A program made the position numbers and the translations under genes. A DNA stretch of 64,000 nt from Jannaschia pohangensis (GTDB taxonomy: Bacteria; Pseudomonadota; Alphaproteobacteria; Rhodobacterales; Rhodobacteraceae), in contig NZ_FORA01000003.1 of the NCBI RefSeq assembly GCF_900113875.1, positions 124,001 to 188,000 of the forward strand, written 5' to 3'. Shown in pieces: positions 8,156-15,928 of this stretch (position 1 is the stretch's first letter; the number at the start of each line of letters is the position of its first letter). A model generated the notes under the pieces. The model ran no database searches. It saw only the letters and a list, made by a program, of their open reading frames with translations, and was not told where the DNA came from.

Positions 8156-8177
8156 ATTTGAGGCACGTGCCTCAAAT
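8156..8177. promoter_or_regulatory. LacI-type operator O2 (perfect 22-bp palindrome)
   Basis: The half-sites ATTTGAGGCAC and GTGCCTCAAAT meet with no spacer, giving a perfect 22-bp palindrome with a central CG as LacI-family proteins prefer. A possible -35 TTGATT (8153-8158) overlaps its left edge and AAATAT (8174-8179) its right edge, so a bound repressor would cover the promoter. Confidence 0.8.
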
Positions 8178-8244
8178 ATGCCTGTTCCAGCCAGAAGGTG
8201 CCGACAGGGAGGTCGCATCGTTGGCATCAGGGAGATCTGACACC

Positions 8245-9576
8245 ATGAATAGAATTCTGCTTGCGGGCGTAGCCGGCGGTGCGCTGATGGCTGCCGCGAC
8301 GATGCCTGCCGCCGCCGATGGCCATGCCACCGACCTGACGCTCTGCTGGGCCGCCTGGGACCCCGCCAATGCCCTGATCGAGCTGTCCAAGGATTTCGAG
8401 GCAGCGTCGGGGCACACGATGAATTTCGAATTCGTCCCCTGGCCCAACTTCGCGGACCGGATGCTGAACGAATTGAATTCCGGCGGGCAACTTTGTGACC
8501 TGATGATCGGTGACAGCCAGTGGATCGGCGGCGGCGCCGAGAACGGGCACTATGTGAAGTTGAACGATTTCTTCGACGCCAATGGCATCACAATGGATGA
8601 TTTCATCCCGGCGACCGTCACCGGCTATGCCGAATGGCCCAAGGGCACGCCGAACTACTATGCCCTGCCCGCCTTCGGCGACGTCGTGGGCTGGACCTAC
8701 CGCAAGGACTGGTTCGAGCGGCCCGAGCTTCAGGCCGAATTCCAGTCCACCTATGGCCGCCCGCTCGATGTGCCAGCCACGCTCGAGGAGCTGCGCGATA
8801 TCGCGACATTCTTCCAGGGCCGCGACATCGACGGAACAACGGTCTACGGCGCCGCAATCTATACCGAGCGCGGTTCCGAAGGGATCACGATGGGCGTGAC
8901 CAACGCGCTCTACAACTATGGCTTCCTCTATGAGGACCCCGACCAGCCCTATGTCCTCGACGGTTTCGTCAATTCCGCCGGGGCCGTGGCGGGGCTGGAG
9001 TTCTACAAGTCGCTCTATGACGCGGGCACGCCGCCGGGGTCGTCCAACTGGTACATGGGCGAAAATATCGACGCCTACAAATCGGGACAGGTCGCGTTGC
9101 AGATGAACTTTGCCTTCATCTGGCCGGGGGTCGAGGCCGACCCGAACGTGGGCGGCGGCAAGTCGGGCTATTTCCCGAACCCCGCAGGCCCCGCCGGACA
9201 ATTCGCCCAACTGGGTGGCCAGGGCATTTCGGTCGTGTCCTATTCGGACAAGCAGGACGCTGCGCTGGAATACATCCAGTGGTTCGCACAGCCGGAAATC
9301 CAGGCAAAATGGTGGGAGTTGGGCGGCTATTCCGCGCTGAAAGCCGTCGTCGAAGACCCGGGTTTCGCCACCAGCCAGCCCTATGCCCAGACCTTCCTCG
9401 ACAGCATGGCCATCGTGAAGGACTTCTGGGCCGAGCCCGCCTATGCCGACCTGCTGATCGCGATGCAGGACCGGATGCACGCCTATGTCATCGCGGGCGA
9501 AGGCACCGCGCAGGAAGCACTGGACAAGCTGGTCGAGGATTGGACCGAGGTCTTCGAGGACGAAGGCAAGCTCTGA
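8245..9576 (+). CDS. ABC transporter substrate-binding protein, carbohydrate/polyol type (CUT1)
   Basis: A 443-aa periplasmic binding protein. The signal peptide (MNRILLAGVAGGALMAAATM... ending PAAA, cleavage about residue 24) is followed by a family 1 solute-binding fold: WAAWDPANALIELSKDFEAA, LMIGDSQWIGGG, a hinge near ALPAFGDVVGWTYRKDWF, and a C-terminal AQPEIQAKWWELGGYSA segment typical of the CUT1 sugar/glycerol group. Many Trp and Tyr residues suggest stacking on a sugar or polyol. ATG 8245 has GGGAG upstream. It is the first gene of the LacI-controlled operon, and two hairpins follow it that could raise its mRNA level over the permease genes. Confidence 0.93.
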   Translation: MNRILLAGVAGGALMAAATMPAAADGHATDLTLCWAAWDPANALIELSKDFEAASGHTMNFEFVPWPNFADRMLNELNSGGQLCDLMIGDSQWIGGGAENGHYVKLNDFFDANGITMDDFIPATVTGYAEWPKGTPNYYALPAFGDVVGWTYRKDWFERPELQAEFQSTYGRPLDVPATLEELRDIATFFQGRDIDGTTVYGAAIYTERGSEGITMGVTNALYNYGFLYEDPDQPYVLDGFVNSAGAVAGLEFYKSLYDAGTPPGSSNWYMGENIDAYKSGQVALQMNFAFIWPGVEADPNVGGGKSGYFPNPAGPAGQFAQLGGQGISVVSYSDKQDAALEYIQWFAQPEIQAKWWELGGYSALKAVVEDPGFATSQPYAQTFLDSMAIVKDFWAEPAYADLLIAMQDRMHAYVIAGEGTAQEALDKLVEDWTEVFEDEGKL

Positions 9577-9582
9577 TCCCGC

Positions 9583-9620
9583 ATCGGGGCGCGGTGACCT
9601 CTTCCCCGCCGCGTCCCGAT
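9583..9620 (+). other. Strong hairpin after binding-protein gene (hairpin 1)
   Basis: ATCGGGGCGCGG pairs with CCGCGTCCCGAT in a 12-bp stem with one G-U pair and a 14-nt loop, starting 6 nt after the stop codon. There is no T-run, so a processing or mRNA-stabilising role is more likely than full termination. Confidence 0.6.
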
Positions 9621-9624
9621 CTGT

Positions 9625-9647
9625 CGTCGCCCGCAAGCCGGGCGACG
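9625..9647 (+). other. Strong hairpin before permease gene (hairpin 2)
   Basis: CGTCGCCCG-CAAGC-CGGGCGACG forms a perfect 9-bp stem 4 nt after hairpin 1 and 32 nt before the permease ATG. There is no T-run. Together with hairpin 1 it resembles the intercistronic barriers that separate highly expressed binding proteins from permeases. Confidence 0.6.
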
Positions 9648-9679
9648 GCTCCCTCTCCGGCCCTTCCGAAGGACAGCCC

Positions 9680-10627
9680 ATGACGACGTCCCCCATCGAC
9701 CGCGTGGCCCGGGCGACACCCGCCGCCGCCGCCCGCCGCATCCGTGGCCTGTCCGACAGGACCATCGCCTGGATCTTCGTGGCGCCGTCGATCTTCCTGC
9801 TTCTGGCCGTGAACATCTTTCCGCTGATCTGGACGATCCGGCTCAGCTTCACCGACTTCCGCGTGAACCGTCCGAACAACGACATGGAATGGGTCGGCCT
9901 GCGGAACTACCAGCGCATCCTGACCGATGACGACGTCTGGCAGACGATGCAGGCGACGGCGCATTTCCTGATCTGGACGATCCTGTTGCAGGTCCTGATC
10001 GGGTTCTTTCTTGCCTTTCTCATCAACAAGAAATTCCGCGGCAACGATCTGTGGACCACGATCATCGTCTTTCCGATGATGCTGTCGCCCGCGGTGGTCG
10101 GCAATTTCTGGACGTTCCTCTATCAACCCCAGATCGGCCTGTTCAACTACGTGGTGGCCTTCTTCACCGGGGCGGACCCGGCGGGCTTCTCGATGATCGG
10201 GGACGTGCATCTGGCCCCTTGGGCCATCGTGATCGCGGACACTTGGATGTGGACGCCCTTCGTGATGCTGATCTGCCTCGCGGGCCTGCGCTCCATTCCC
10301 GACAGCATCTATGAGGCGGCGGAATGCGACCGGGCCAGCAAGCTGCGGCAGTTCTTCACCATCACCATGCCCATGGTCCTGCCCTTCCTGATGCTGGCCG
10401 TGCTGTTCCGGGGCATCGAGAACTTCAAGATGTTCGACCTTGTGGTGCAGCTGACCGGAGGGGGGCCGGGCAACACCACGACCCTGACCTCCATCGACCT
10501 CAAGCGGGAAGCCTTCGAGAAATGGCGTACCGGATACTCCTCGGCCTATGCCGTGATCCTCTTCGTCACCGTCTTCGGCCTGGCCTCGATCTATGTGAAG
10601 GCCCTCAACAAGGTGAAAGACAGATGA
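9680..10627 (+). CDS. ABC transporter permease 1 (CUT1, MalF-like)
   Basis: A 315-aa inner-membrane permease with six predicted helices (first at WIFVAPSIFLLLAVNIFPLI). The EAA loop is EAAECDRASKLRQFFTITMP with the downstream LP, the contact site for the ATPases. ATG 9680 is chosen because it follows GAAGGACAGCC and gives the usual cytoplasmic N-terminus; a longer frame from 9485 would overlap the binding-protein gene and both hairpins. ATGA overlap with permease 2. Forms a heterodimer with the next gene product. Confidence 0.94.
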   Translation: MTTSPIDRVARATPAAAARRIRGLSDRTIAWIFVAPSIFLLLAVNIFPLIWTIRLSFTDFRVNRPNNDMEWVGLRNYQRILTDDDVWQTMQATAHFLIWTILLQVLIGFFLAFLINKKFRGNDLWTTIIVFPMMLSPAVVGNFWTFLYQPQIGLFNYVVAFFTGADPAGFSMIGDVHLAPWAIVIADTWMWTPFVMLICLAGLRSIPDSIYEAAECDRASKLRQFFTITMPMVLPFLMLAVLFRGIENFKMFDLVVQLTGGGPGNTTTLTSIDLKREAFEKWRTGYSSAYAVILFVTVFGLASIYVKALNKVKDR

Positions 10628-11562
10628 GCTTTTCCGTGACCGAACCCAGCCCGAAAACCAAGTGGTTCGCCGGTGTGATGGTCGTCGGCTATGCGATCGT
10701 CACCCTGCTGCCGCTGATCTGGATCATCGCGACCGGGTTCAAGTCGCCCGCCGATGCGATCTCCTATCCGCCCAAGGTCATCTTCGAGCCGACGCTGGAG
10801 GGCTATGTGAACCTCTTCACCGAACGCACCCGCGCCACCCCCGAGATGCTGGAGGCCGCCGGGCCGCCCGAAACCTGGTATCAGGAGATCGTGCGCGGAC
10901 AGGACATGGTGATCTCGGGCCCCAGCCGCTACGGCGCGCGGTTCCTCAACTCGGTGATCATTGGCTTCGGCTCCACCGCGCTCTGCATGATCCTGGGCAC
11001 CGCCGCCGCCTATGCCTTCAGCCGCTTCCGGGTGCCGCTCAAGGATGATCTGCTGTTCTTCATCCTGTCGACGCGGATGATGCCGCCGATTGCCGTGGCC
11101 ATCCCCATCTTCCTGATGTTCCGGCAGATCGGGCTGAACGACACGCATCTGGGAATGATCCTACTCTATACGGCGGTCAACCTGTCGCTGTCGGTCTGGT
11201 TGCTGAAGGGGTTCATCGACGAGATCCCCATCGAATACGAAGAGGCGGCGCTTATCGACGGCTACACGCGGTTTCAGGCCTTCTACAAGGTCGTGCTGCC
11301 ACAGGCCGCGACGGGCATCGCGTCGACCGCCATCTTCTGCCTGATCTTCGCCTGGAACGAATACGCCTTCGCCGTTCTGCTGACGTCGGGCACGGCGCAG
11401 ACCGCGCCGCCTTTCATTCCGACCATCATCGGGGTCGGCGGCAAGGATTGGCCCGCCGTGGCCGCCGGGGCGACGATCTTCCTCGTCCCGGTCATGATCT
11501 TCACCATTCTGCTGCGCAAACACCTGTTGCGGGGCATCACGTTCGGGGCGGTGCGCAAATGA
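10624..11562 (+). CDS. ABC transporter permease 2 (CUT1, MalG-like)
   Basis: A 312-aa permease. The first helix (AIVTLLPLIWIIATGFKS) and a periplasmic insertion of about 75 residues precede the core membrane domain. The EAA loop is EEAALIDGYTRFQAFYKVVLP. The C-terminus KHLLRGITFGAVRK matches the MalG-type ending. The ATG at 10624 overlaps the previous stop (ATGA), and the next ATG overlaps this stop, so translation is coupled. It partners with permease 1. Confidence 0.94.
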   Translation: MSFSVTEPSPKTKWFAGVMVVGYAIVTLLPLIWIIATGFKSPADAISYPPKVIFEPTLEGYVNLFTERTRATPEMLEAAGPPETWYQEIVRGQDMVISGPSRYGARFLNSVIIGFGSTALCMILGTAAAYAFSRFRVPLKDDLLFFILSTRMMPPIAVAIPIFLMFRQIGLNDTHLGMILLYTAVNLSLSVWLLKGFIDEIPIEYEEAALIDGYTRFQAFYKVVLPQAATGIASTAIFCLIFAWNEYAFAVLLTSGTAQTAPPFIPTIIGVGGKDWPAVAAGATIFLVPVMIFTILLRKHLLRGITFGAVRK

Positions 11563-11747
11563 TCGAGTTCATCAAGGGGATCGTCGGCTTTCGGCGCGGG
11601 GCCTGGGAATTGCTGGCCTCCGTCCTGATCGCCACGGGCGTGGTCATGCTGATGCAGCCCTTCGCGCTCTGGCTCTACACCTGGTCCTTCGTCGTCACAT
11701 TGGTCGGCACGGTGATGTTCATCATCGTCAGCCACTTCCGGGAGTAG
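11559..11747 (+). CDS. Small integral membrane protein of the ABC operon, 62 aa
   Basis: A 62-aa protein with two hydrophobic segments (about residues 18-35 and 38-57) linked by a short turn, starting MIEFIKGIVGFRRGAWELL and ending SHFRE. The ATG overlaps the permease stop by 4 nt and the ATPase gene follows after 4 nt, so it is made together with the transporter. Position and topology recall the small accessory membrane protein (DUF2160/GlpU-like) of glycerol ABC systems in rhizobia, although it is shorter. It may be a subunit or stabiliser of the permease pair. Function unproven. Confidence 0.75.
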   Translation: MIEFIKGIVGFRRGAWELLASVLIATGVVMLMQPFALWLYTWSFVVTLVGTVMFIIVSHFRE

Positions 11748-11751
11748 GACC

Positions 11752-12849
11752 ATGGCACAGATCCGCATCGAGAACGTGCGCAAGGATTTCGGCGCCTTCA
11801 ATGCCGTCAGATCCTCGACCTTCACCATCGAGGACGGTGAGTTCTTCATGCTGCTCGGTCCCTCGGGCTGCGGCAAGACGACGACGCTCCGGATGATGGC
11901 AGGGCTGGAACTGCCCACGTCAGGCGAGATCTTTATCGACGGCGAGGAAGTGGGCCAGAAACCCGCCAGCCAGCGCGACATCGCCTTCGTGTTCCAGATG
12001 TTTGCGCTCTATCCGCACATGAACGTGCGCGGGAACATCTCCTATCCCCTCAAGTCGCAGGGCATGGCCAAGGCCCGGATCCGGCAGAAGGTTGGCGAGG
12101 TGGCCGAAATCCTGGGCATCACCGACATCCTCGACCGACCCGTCGGCGGCCTGTCGGGGGGTGACCGGCAGCGCGTGGCCCTGGGCCGTGCAATCGTGCG
12201 CGACCCCAAGGCCTTCTTCATGGACGAGCCGCTTGGCGCGCTCGACGCCGAATTCCGCGAACACATGTCCGAAGAGCTGCGCGCCCTGCACGACCGGATG
12301 GGGGCGACCACGGTTTATGTGACCCACGATCAGCTGGAGGCGATGCAGATGGGCGACAAGATCGTCGTGATGAACCACGGCGTGGTCGAGCAATTCGGCG
12401 TGCCGCAGGACATCTACGACTGGCCGGCCACCAAATTCGTGGCCCGCTTCATCGGGGATCCGCCGATGAACTTCCTCGATTTCGACGGGGCCGTCTCGCC
12501 CGGGGATGGCGCCGTGATGCTGGCCGAAACTCCCGTCCGGATGCCCGACCTTGTCCAGGGCGCGCGCGGGTCGCTGGCCCTGGGCGTGCGCCCCGAATTC
12601 GTGACACTGGACGACGCCGCCCCCCTGCGGGGTCGGATCGTGGCCACGGAATACCTGGGCACAACCCAGATCGTTACCGTCGAGACGGCCCATGGCCGCA
12701 TCAAGGCGCGCCTGCCCTCGGCCACGGCGGTCCGCACCGGCGAGACGACGGGCCTGCGCCTCGATCCGCGCACGATCACCCTGTTCGACAACGCCACCGG
12801 CCTCGCCCTGCACAGCCGTGCCAACGAGGGAGTGTTGTCCCATGGCTGA
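11752..12849 (+). CDS. ABC transporter ATPase 1 (MalK/UgpC-like)
   Basis: A 365-aa nucleotide-binding subunit. Walker A GPSGCGKT (36-43), Q-loop (VFQMFALYPHM), signature LSGGDRQRVALGRA, Walker B FFMDEPLGALD and H-loop (YVTHDQLEAM) are in order. The C-terminal third (from about 235) is the TOBE/OB regulatory domain of CUT1 ATPases. The signature has Asp where most MalK-like proteins have Gln (LSGGQ). It sits beside a second, different ATPase, so the transporter probably has a heterodimeric motor as in the glycerol GlpST system. The downstream gene overlaps by 8 nt. Confidence 0.93.
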   Translation: MAQIRIENVRKDFGAFNAVRSSTFTIEDGEFFMLLGPSGCGKTTTLRMMAGLELPTSGEIFIDGEEVGQKPASQRDIAFVFQMFALYPHMNVRGNISYPLKSQGMAKARIRQKVGEVAEILGITDILDRPVGGLSGGDRQRVALGRAIVRDPKAFFMDEPLGALDAEFREHMSEELRALHDRMGATTVYVTHDQLEAMQMGDKIVVMNHGVVEQFGVPQDIYDWPATKFVARFIGDPPMNFLDFDGAVSPGDGAVMLAETPVRMPDLVQGARGSLALGVRPEFVTLDDAAPLRGRIVATEYLGTTQIVTVETAHGRIKARLPSATAVRTGETTGLRLDPRTITLFDNATGLALHSRANEGVLSHG

Positions 12850-13837
12850 GGTTCGATTGACCGGGGTGACCCGCAAATTCGGCGATGACTACGGCCTGAA
12901 TGATGTCACGATGACGGTTCCCGACGGGTCCTTCGTCGTCCTGCTCGGGCCGACGGGGGCGGGCAAGACCACGACCCTGCGCATGGTGTCGGGGCTGGAT
13001 CTGCCCGATACCGGGTCGGTTTTCATCGGGGGCCGCGACATGGCGGGCCTGACCCCGGCGCAGCGCGATGTGGCGATGGTTTTTCAGCAATACTCGCTCT
13101 ATCCGCATCTCACGGTGCGCGAGAACCTGGCGTTTCCGCTCCGCTCTCCGATCCTGAGGACACCGGCGGCCGAAATCGCGCGCAAGGTGGCCGAAGTGGC
13201 CGAAACCCTACAGATTTCCCACAAGCTCGACAACAAGGCGACGGCCCTGTCGGGCGGCGAGATGCAGCGCGTGTCCATCGGCCGCGCCCTCGTGCGCAGG
13301 CCTGCCGTCTACCTGATGGACGAACCCCTCAGCTCTCTGGATGCCAAGTTGCGCTCGGACCTGCGGGTAGAGCTGAAGGGCATCCAGGCCAATTCGGGCG
13401 CGACGTTGCTCTATGTCACCCACGACCAGATCGAGGCGATGACCATGGCGACCCATGTCGGCGTTCTGGACAAGGGTCGGCTCGTGCAATTCGGCACGCC
13501 GCGCGACCTTTATGAAAACCCGGTCAGCGTCTATGCCGCCAGCCGTCTGGGCCAGCCTCGCATCAATGTCCTGCCTGCCGATGTCTTCGCCGGTGCGCCG
13601 CAGGGGGCCAGCACCATCGGTCTGCGCCCCGAACAGATCCATCAGGGCGAGGGCGAGGATGCGACCGTCCGCCGGGTCGAACGCCTGGGCGACCAGACCC
13701 GCCTGCACCTCGCGTTCCGAAACCACGAGATCATCACTGTCACTGACGCACACACCGCGCTCAGGGATGGTGACACCGTCAAGATCAGACCGACCGCCGC
13801 GTTCTATTTCGACGCCGCCGGTCAGCGCATCGCCTGA
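12842..13837 (+). CDS. ABC transporter ATPase 2 (MalK-like)
   Basis: A 331-aa ATPase. Walker A GPTGAGKT (36-43), Q-loop (VFQQYSLYPHL), signature LSGGEMQRVSIGRA, Walker B YLMDEPLSSLD and H-loop VTHDQIEAM are present. It has a shorter TOBE region (VLPADVFAGAPQGASTIGLR onward) than ATPase 1. ATG 12842 lies within the 3' end of ATPase 1; the longer frame from 12692 only shadows that gene. Two non-identical ATPases in one operon point to a GlpS/GlpT-type pair. Confidence 0.93.
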   Translation: MAEVRLTGVTRKFGDDYGLNDVTMTVPDGSFVVLLGPTGAGKTTTLRMVSGLDLPDTGSVFIGGRDMAGLTPAQRDVAMVFQQYSLYPHLTVRENLAFPLRSPILRTPAAEIARKVAEVAETLQISHKLDNKATALSGGEMQRVSIGRALVRRPAVYLMDEPLSSLDAKLRSDLRVELKGIQANSGATLLYVTHDQIEAMTMATHVGVLDKGRLVQFGTPRDLYENPVSVYAASRLGQPRINVLPADVFAGAPQGASTIGLRPEQIHQGEGEDATVRRVERLGDQTRLHLAFRNHEIITVTDAHTALRDGDTVKIRPTAAFYFDAAGQRIA

Positions 13838-13847
13838 GGGAGGACAG

Positions 13848-15467
13848 ATGGCACATTTCATTAACGACAAGGCCGACCTGGTCACCGACGCCATCGAAGG
13901 CACGATCGCCGCTTCGGGCGGGACGCTCACCCGGCTGGACGGCTTCCCGCACATCAAGGTCGTGCTGCGCGCCGATTGGGACAAGTCGCGCGTCGCCATC
14001 GTCACCGGCGGCGGGTCGGGGCATGAACCGGCGCATGCGGGGTTTGTCGGCGCGGGGATGGTTACCGCCGCCGTCTGCGGCGAGGTCTTTGCCTCGCCCT
14101 CGGTGGATGCGGTCCTGGCGGGCATCCTGGCCGTGACCGGACCGGGCGGCTGCCTGCTGGTGGTCAAGAACTACACCGGCGACCGGCTGAACTTCGGTCT
14201 TGCGGCGGAACGGGCCCGCGCCTTCGGCCTCAATGTGTCGATGGTCATCGTCGACGATGACGTCGCCCTGCCCGACCTGGCACAGGCGCGGGGTCTGGCC
14301 AGCACGCTTCTGGTCCACAAGATCGCAGGCGCGCTGGCCGAAGATGGCGCCGATCTGGAGACGGTGACACGCGCCGCAACCCGCGTCGTCGACAGCAGCC
14401 GGACCATCGGCATGGCCCTCGACGTCTGCACCATCCCCGGCTCGCCCAAGGAAGACCGCATCCCCGAGGGTCAGGCCGAACTGGGTCTCGGCATCCACAA
14501 CGAGCCGGGGGTCGAGCAGATCGCCTTTGCCAGTGCCCGGCAGGCGATGACCGCCGTGGTCGCGAAGCTGTCCCCGGGCCTGCGTGCCGGGCCGCATGTG
14601 GCGCTTCTGAACAATCTGGGCGGGCTCTCGGGCCTCGAGATGTCGATTCTGGCGCACGAACTGATGCGGTCGGACATTGCGGGACAGATCGAATTGCTGG
14701 TCGGTCCGGCCAGCATGATGACCTCGCTCGACATGCGCGGTTTCTCCGTCTCGCTCCATGCGCTGGTCGAGGATGACCGAACCCTGCTGACCGCGCCGGT
14801 GACGGTCATGGCCTGGCCCGGATGCCGCGACATGGTTCCCGCCCGTAGCGTGCCCCTACCCGACGGATTGACCCCGATCCGGGCGATGCCCTCGACCCAC
14901 GAGGAGACGCGGACGTTCCTGGTGCGCTGCTGCGAGACGTTGATCGCCGCCGAAGACGACCTCAATGCGCTCGACGCCAAATCGGGGGACGGCGACACCG
15001 GGTCGACGCTGGCCAATGCGTCCCGCGCGCTCATCTCGGCGGTCGACACCCTGCCGCTGGCGGACCACACGCAGCTCTTCCGCGCCGTCGGTCAGGAGTT
15101 GACCCAGACGATGGGCGGCTCCTCGGGCGTGCTGCTGGCGATCTTCTTTGCCGCCGCCGGTGACGCGGCCTCTTCGGGCCTGCCCATGCGCAACGCGCTT
15201 CAGGCCGGCCTGCGCCGGATGCAGGAGATCGGCGGCGCGCAACTGGGCGACCGGACGATGGTCGATGCGCTTGCCCCGGCCCTCGACGCCCTGGCGAACG
15301 GACCGGAGGCTGCATCGAAGGCGGCCCGTGAAGGTGCCGATGCCACCGCCGACATGACCCGCGCCAACGCGGGCCGCGCGTCTTACGTGAACGAAGCGCA
15401 ATTGCAGGGCCACAAGGACCCCGGGGCCGAGGCCGTCGCGCGGCTCTTCGCGCATATCGCGGCCTGA
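13848..15467 (+). CDS. Dihydroxyacetone kinase family protein (fused DhaK-DhaL)
   Basis: A 539-aa single-chain, ATP-dependent ketose kinase. The N-terminal DhaK domain (about 1-330) has TGGGSGHEPAHAGFVG (53-68) and LGIHNEPG with His217 at the position of the E. coli DhaK His that binds the substrate carbonyl covalently. The C-terminal DhaL domain (about 340-539) has the nucleotide/Mg site DAKSGDGDTGSTL and TMGGSSGVL. An AGGA-type ribosome site precedes ATG 13848. As the last gene of the LacI/ABC operon, it should phosphorylate the imported substrate or its oxidation product: dihydroxyacetone, erythrulose or a related short ketose. The exact substrate is open, because family members act on C3, C4 and branched C5 compounds. 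No dehydrogenase is encoded in the operon. Confidence 0.9.
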   Translation: MAHFINDKADLVTDAIEGTIAASGGTLTRLDGFPHIKVVLRADWDKSRVAIVTGGGSGHEPAHAGFVGAGMVTAAVCGEVFASPSVDAVLAGILAVTGPGGCLLVVKNYTGDRLNFGLAAERARAFGLNVSMVIVDDDVALPDLAQARGLASTLLVHKIAGALAEDGADLETVTRAATRVVDSSRTIGMALDVCTIPGSPKEDRIPEGQAELGLGIHNEPGVEQIAFASARQAMTAVVAKLSPGLRAGPHVALLNNLGGLSGLEMSILAHELMRSDIAGQIELLVGPASMMTSLDMRGFSVSLHALVEDDRTLLTAPVTVMAWPGCRDMVPARSVPLPDGLTPIRAMPSTHEETRTFLVRCCETLIAAEDDLNALDAKSGDGDTGSTLANASRALISAVDTLPLADHTQLFRAVGQELTQTMGGSSGVLLAIFFAAAGDAASSGLPMRNALQAGLRRMQEIGGAQLGDRTMVDALAPALDALANGPEAASKAAREGADATADMTRANAGRASYVNEAQLQGHKDPGAEAVARLFAHIAA

Positions 15468-15492
15468 CCCCCGACCATCACCGCAAACGAAA

Positions 15493-15514
15493 ACGGGGGC
15501 CGAAAGGCCCCCGT
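15493..15514. terminator. Bidirectional terminator between kinase operon and rpmB
   Basis: ACGGGGGCC-GAAA-GGCCCCCGT forms a 9-bp stem with a GNRA loop. On the minus strand it is followed by TTTTCGTTTG, so it fits rpmB best. On the plus strand the T content is weak, yet it also lies right after the kinase stop. Confidence 0.85.
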
Positions 15515-15534
15515 CTCAATTCATCTGGTCGCGC

Positions 15535-15837
15535 TCAGGCTTCCAGAGCGGCCGCCGTCGTGGACGACTTGGAGATGTCCTTCTTGATCTTCAGCGCCCG
15601 GTCGGACAGGTTCACGTCCTTTTCCTTGGCGAGGAAGGCATCGAGGCCGCCACGGTGATCGACCGTCCGCAGGGCCGCGGCCGAGATGCGCAGCTTGAAG
15701 CTGCGGCCCAGGGTCTCCGACTGGAGGGTCACATCATTGAGGTTGGGCAGGAACCGGCGACGCGTCTTGTTGTTCGCGTGGCTGACGTTGTTGCCCGTCA
15801 TCGGGCCTTTTCCGGTGAGTTCGCAGACGCGCGACAT
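15535..15837 (-). CDS. rpmB: 50S ribosomal protein L28
   Basis: A 100-aa protein starting [20 protein letters not shown], the signature L28 N-terminus, with the basic [13 protein letters not shown] stretch that binds 23S rRNA. Length is normal for alphaproteobacteria (about 95-100). ATG 15837 is chosen; a longer open frame to 16026 has no L28 homology. Monocistronic, with a strong terminator 21 bp downstream. Confidence 0.97.
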   Translation of the reverse strand: MSRVCELTGKGPMTGNNVSHANNKTRRRFLPNLNDVTLQSETLGRSFKLRISAAALRTVDHRGGLDAFLAKEKDVNLSDRALKIKKDISKSSTTAAALEA

Positions 15838-15928
15838 GGCGGGACCTCGGTTTGAAGGGTTTCTAAAGGAATGCAGGGCCGAAAACGGCCCCGCGGTCGC
15901 GGCGGAATAGCCCTCCCTGCACCTGCCG

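Noticed and set aside
9583-9647. Tandem hairpins as an operon-ending terminator
   Set aside because: No T-run, and the permease genes downstream clearly belong to the same transporter; a processing or attenuation role fits better.
7017-15467. ABC/kinase operon as a recently acquired genomic island
   Set aside because: GC content and codon use look like the flanking genes, and there are no repeats, tRNA, integrase or transposase at the edges.
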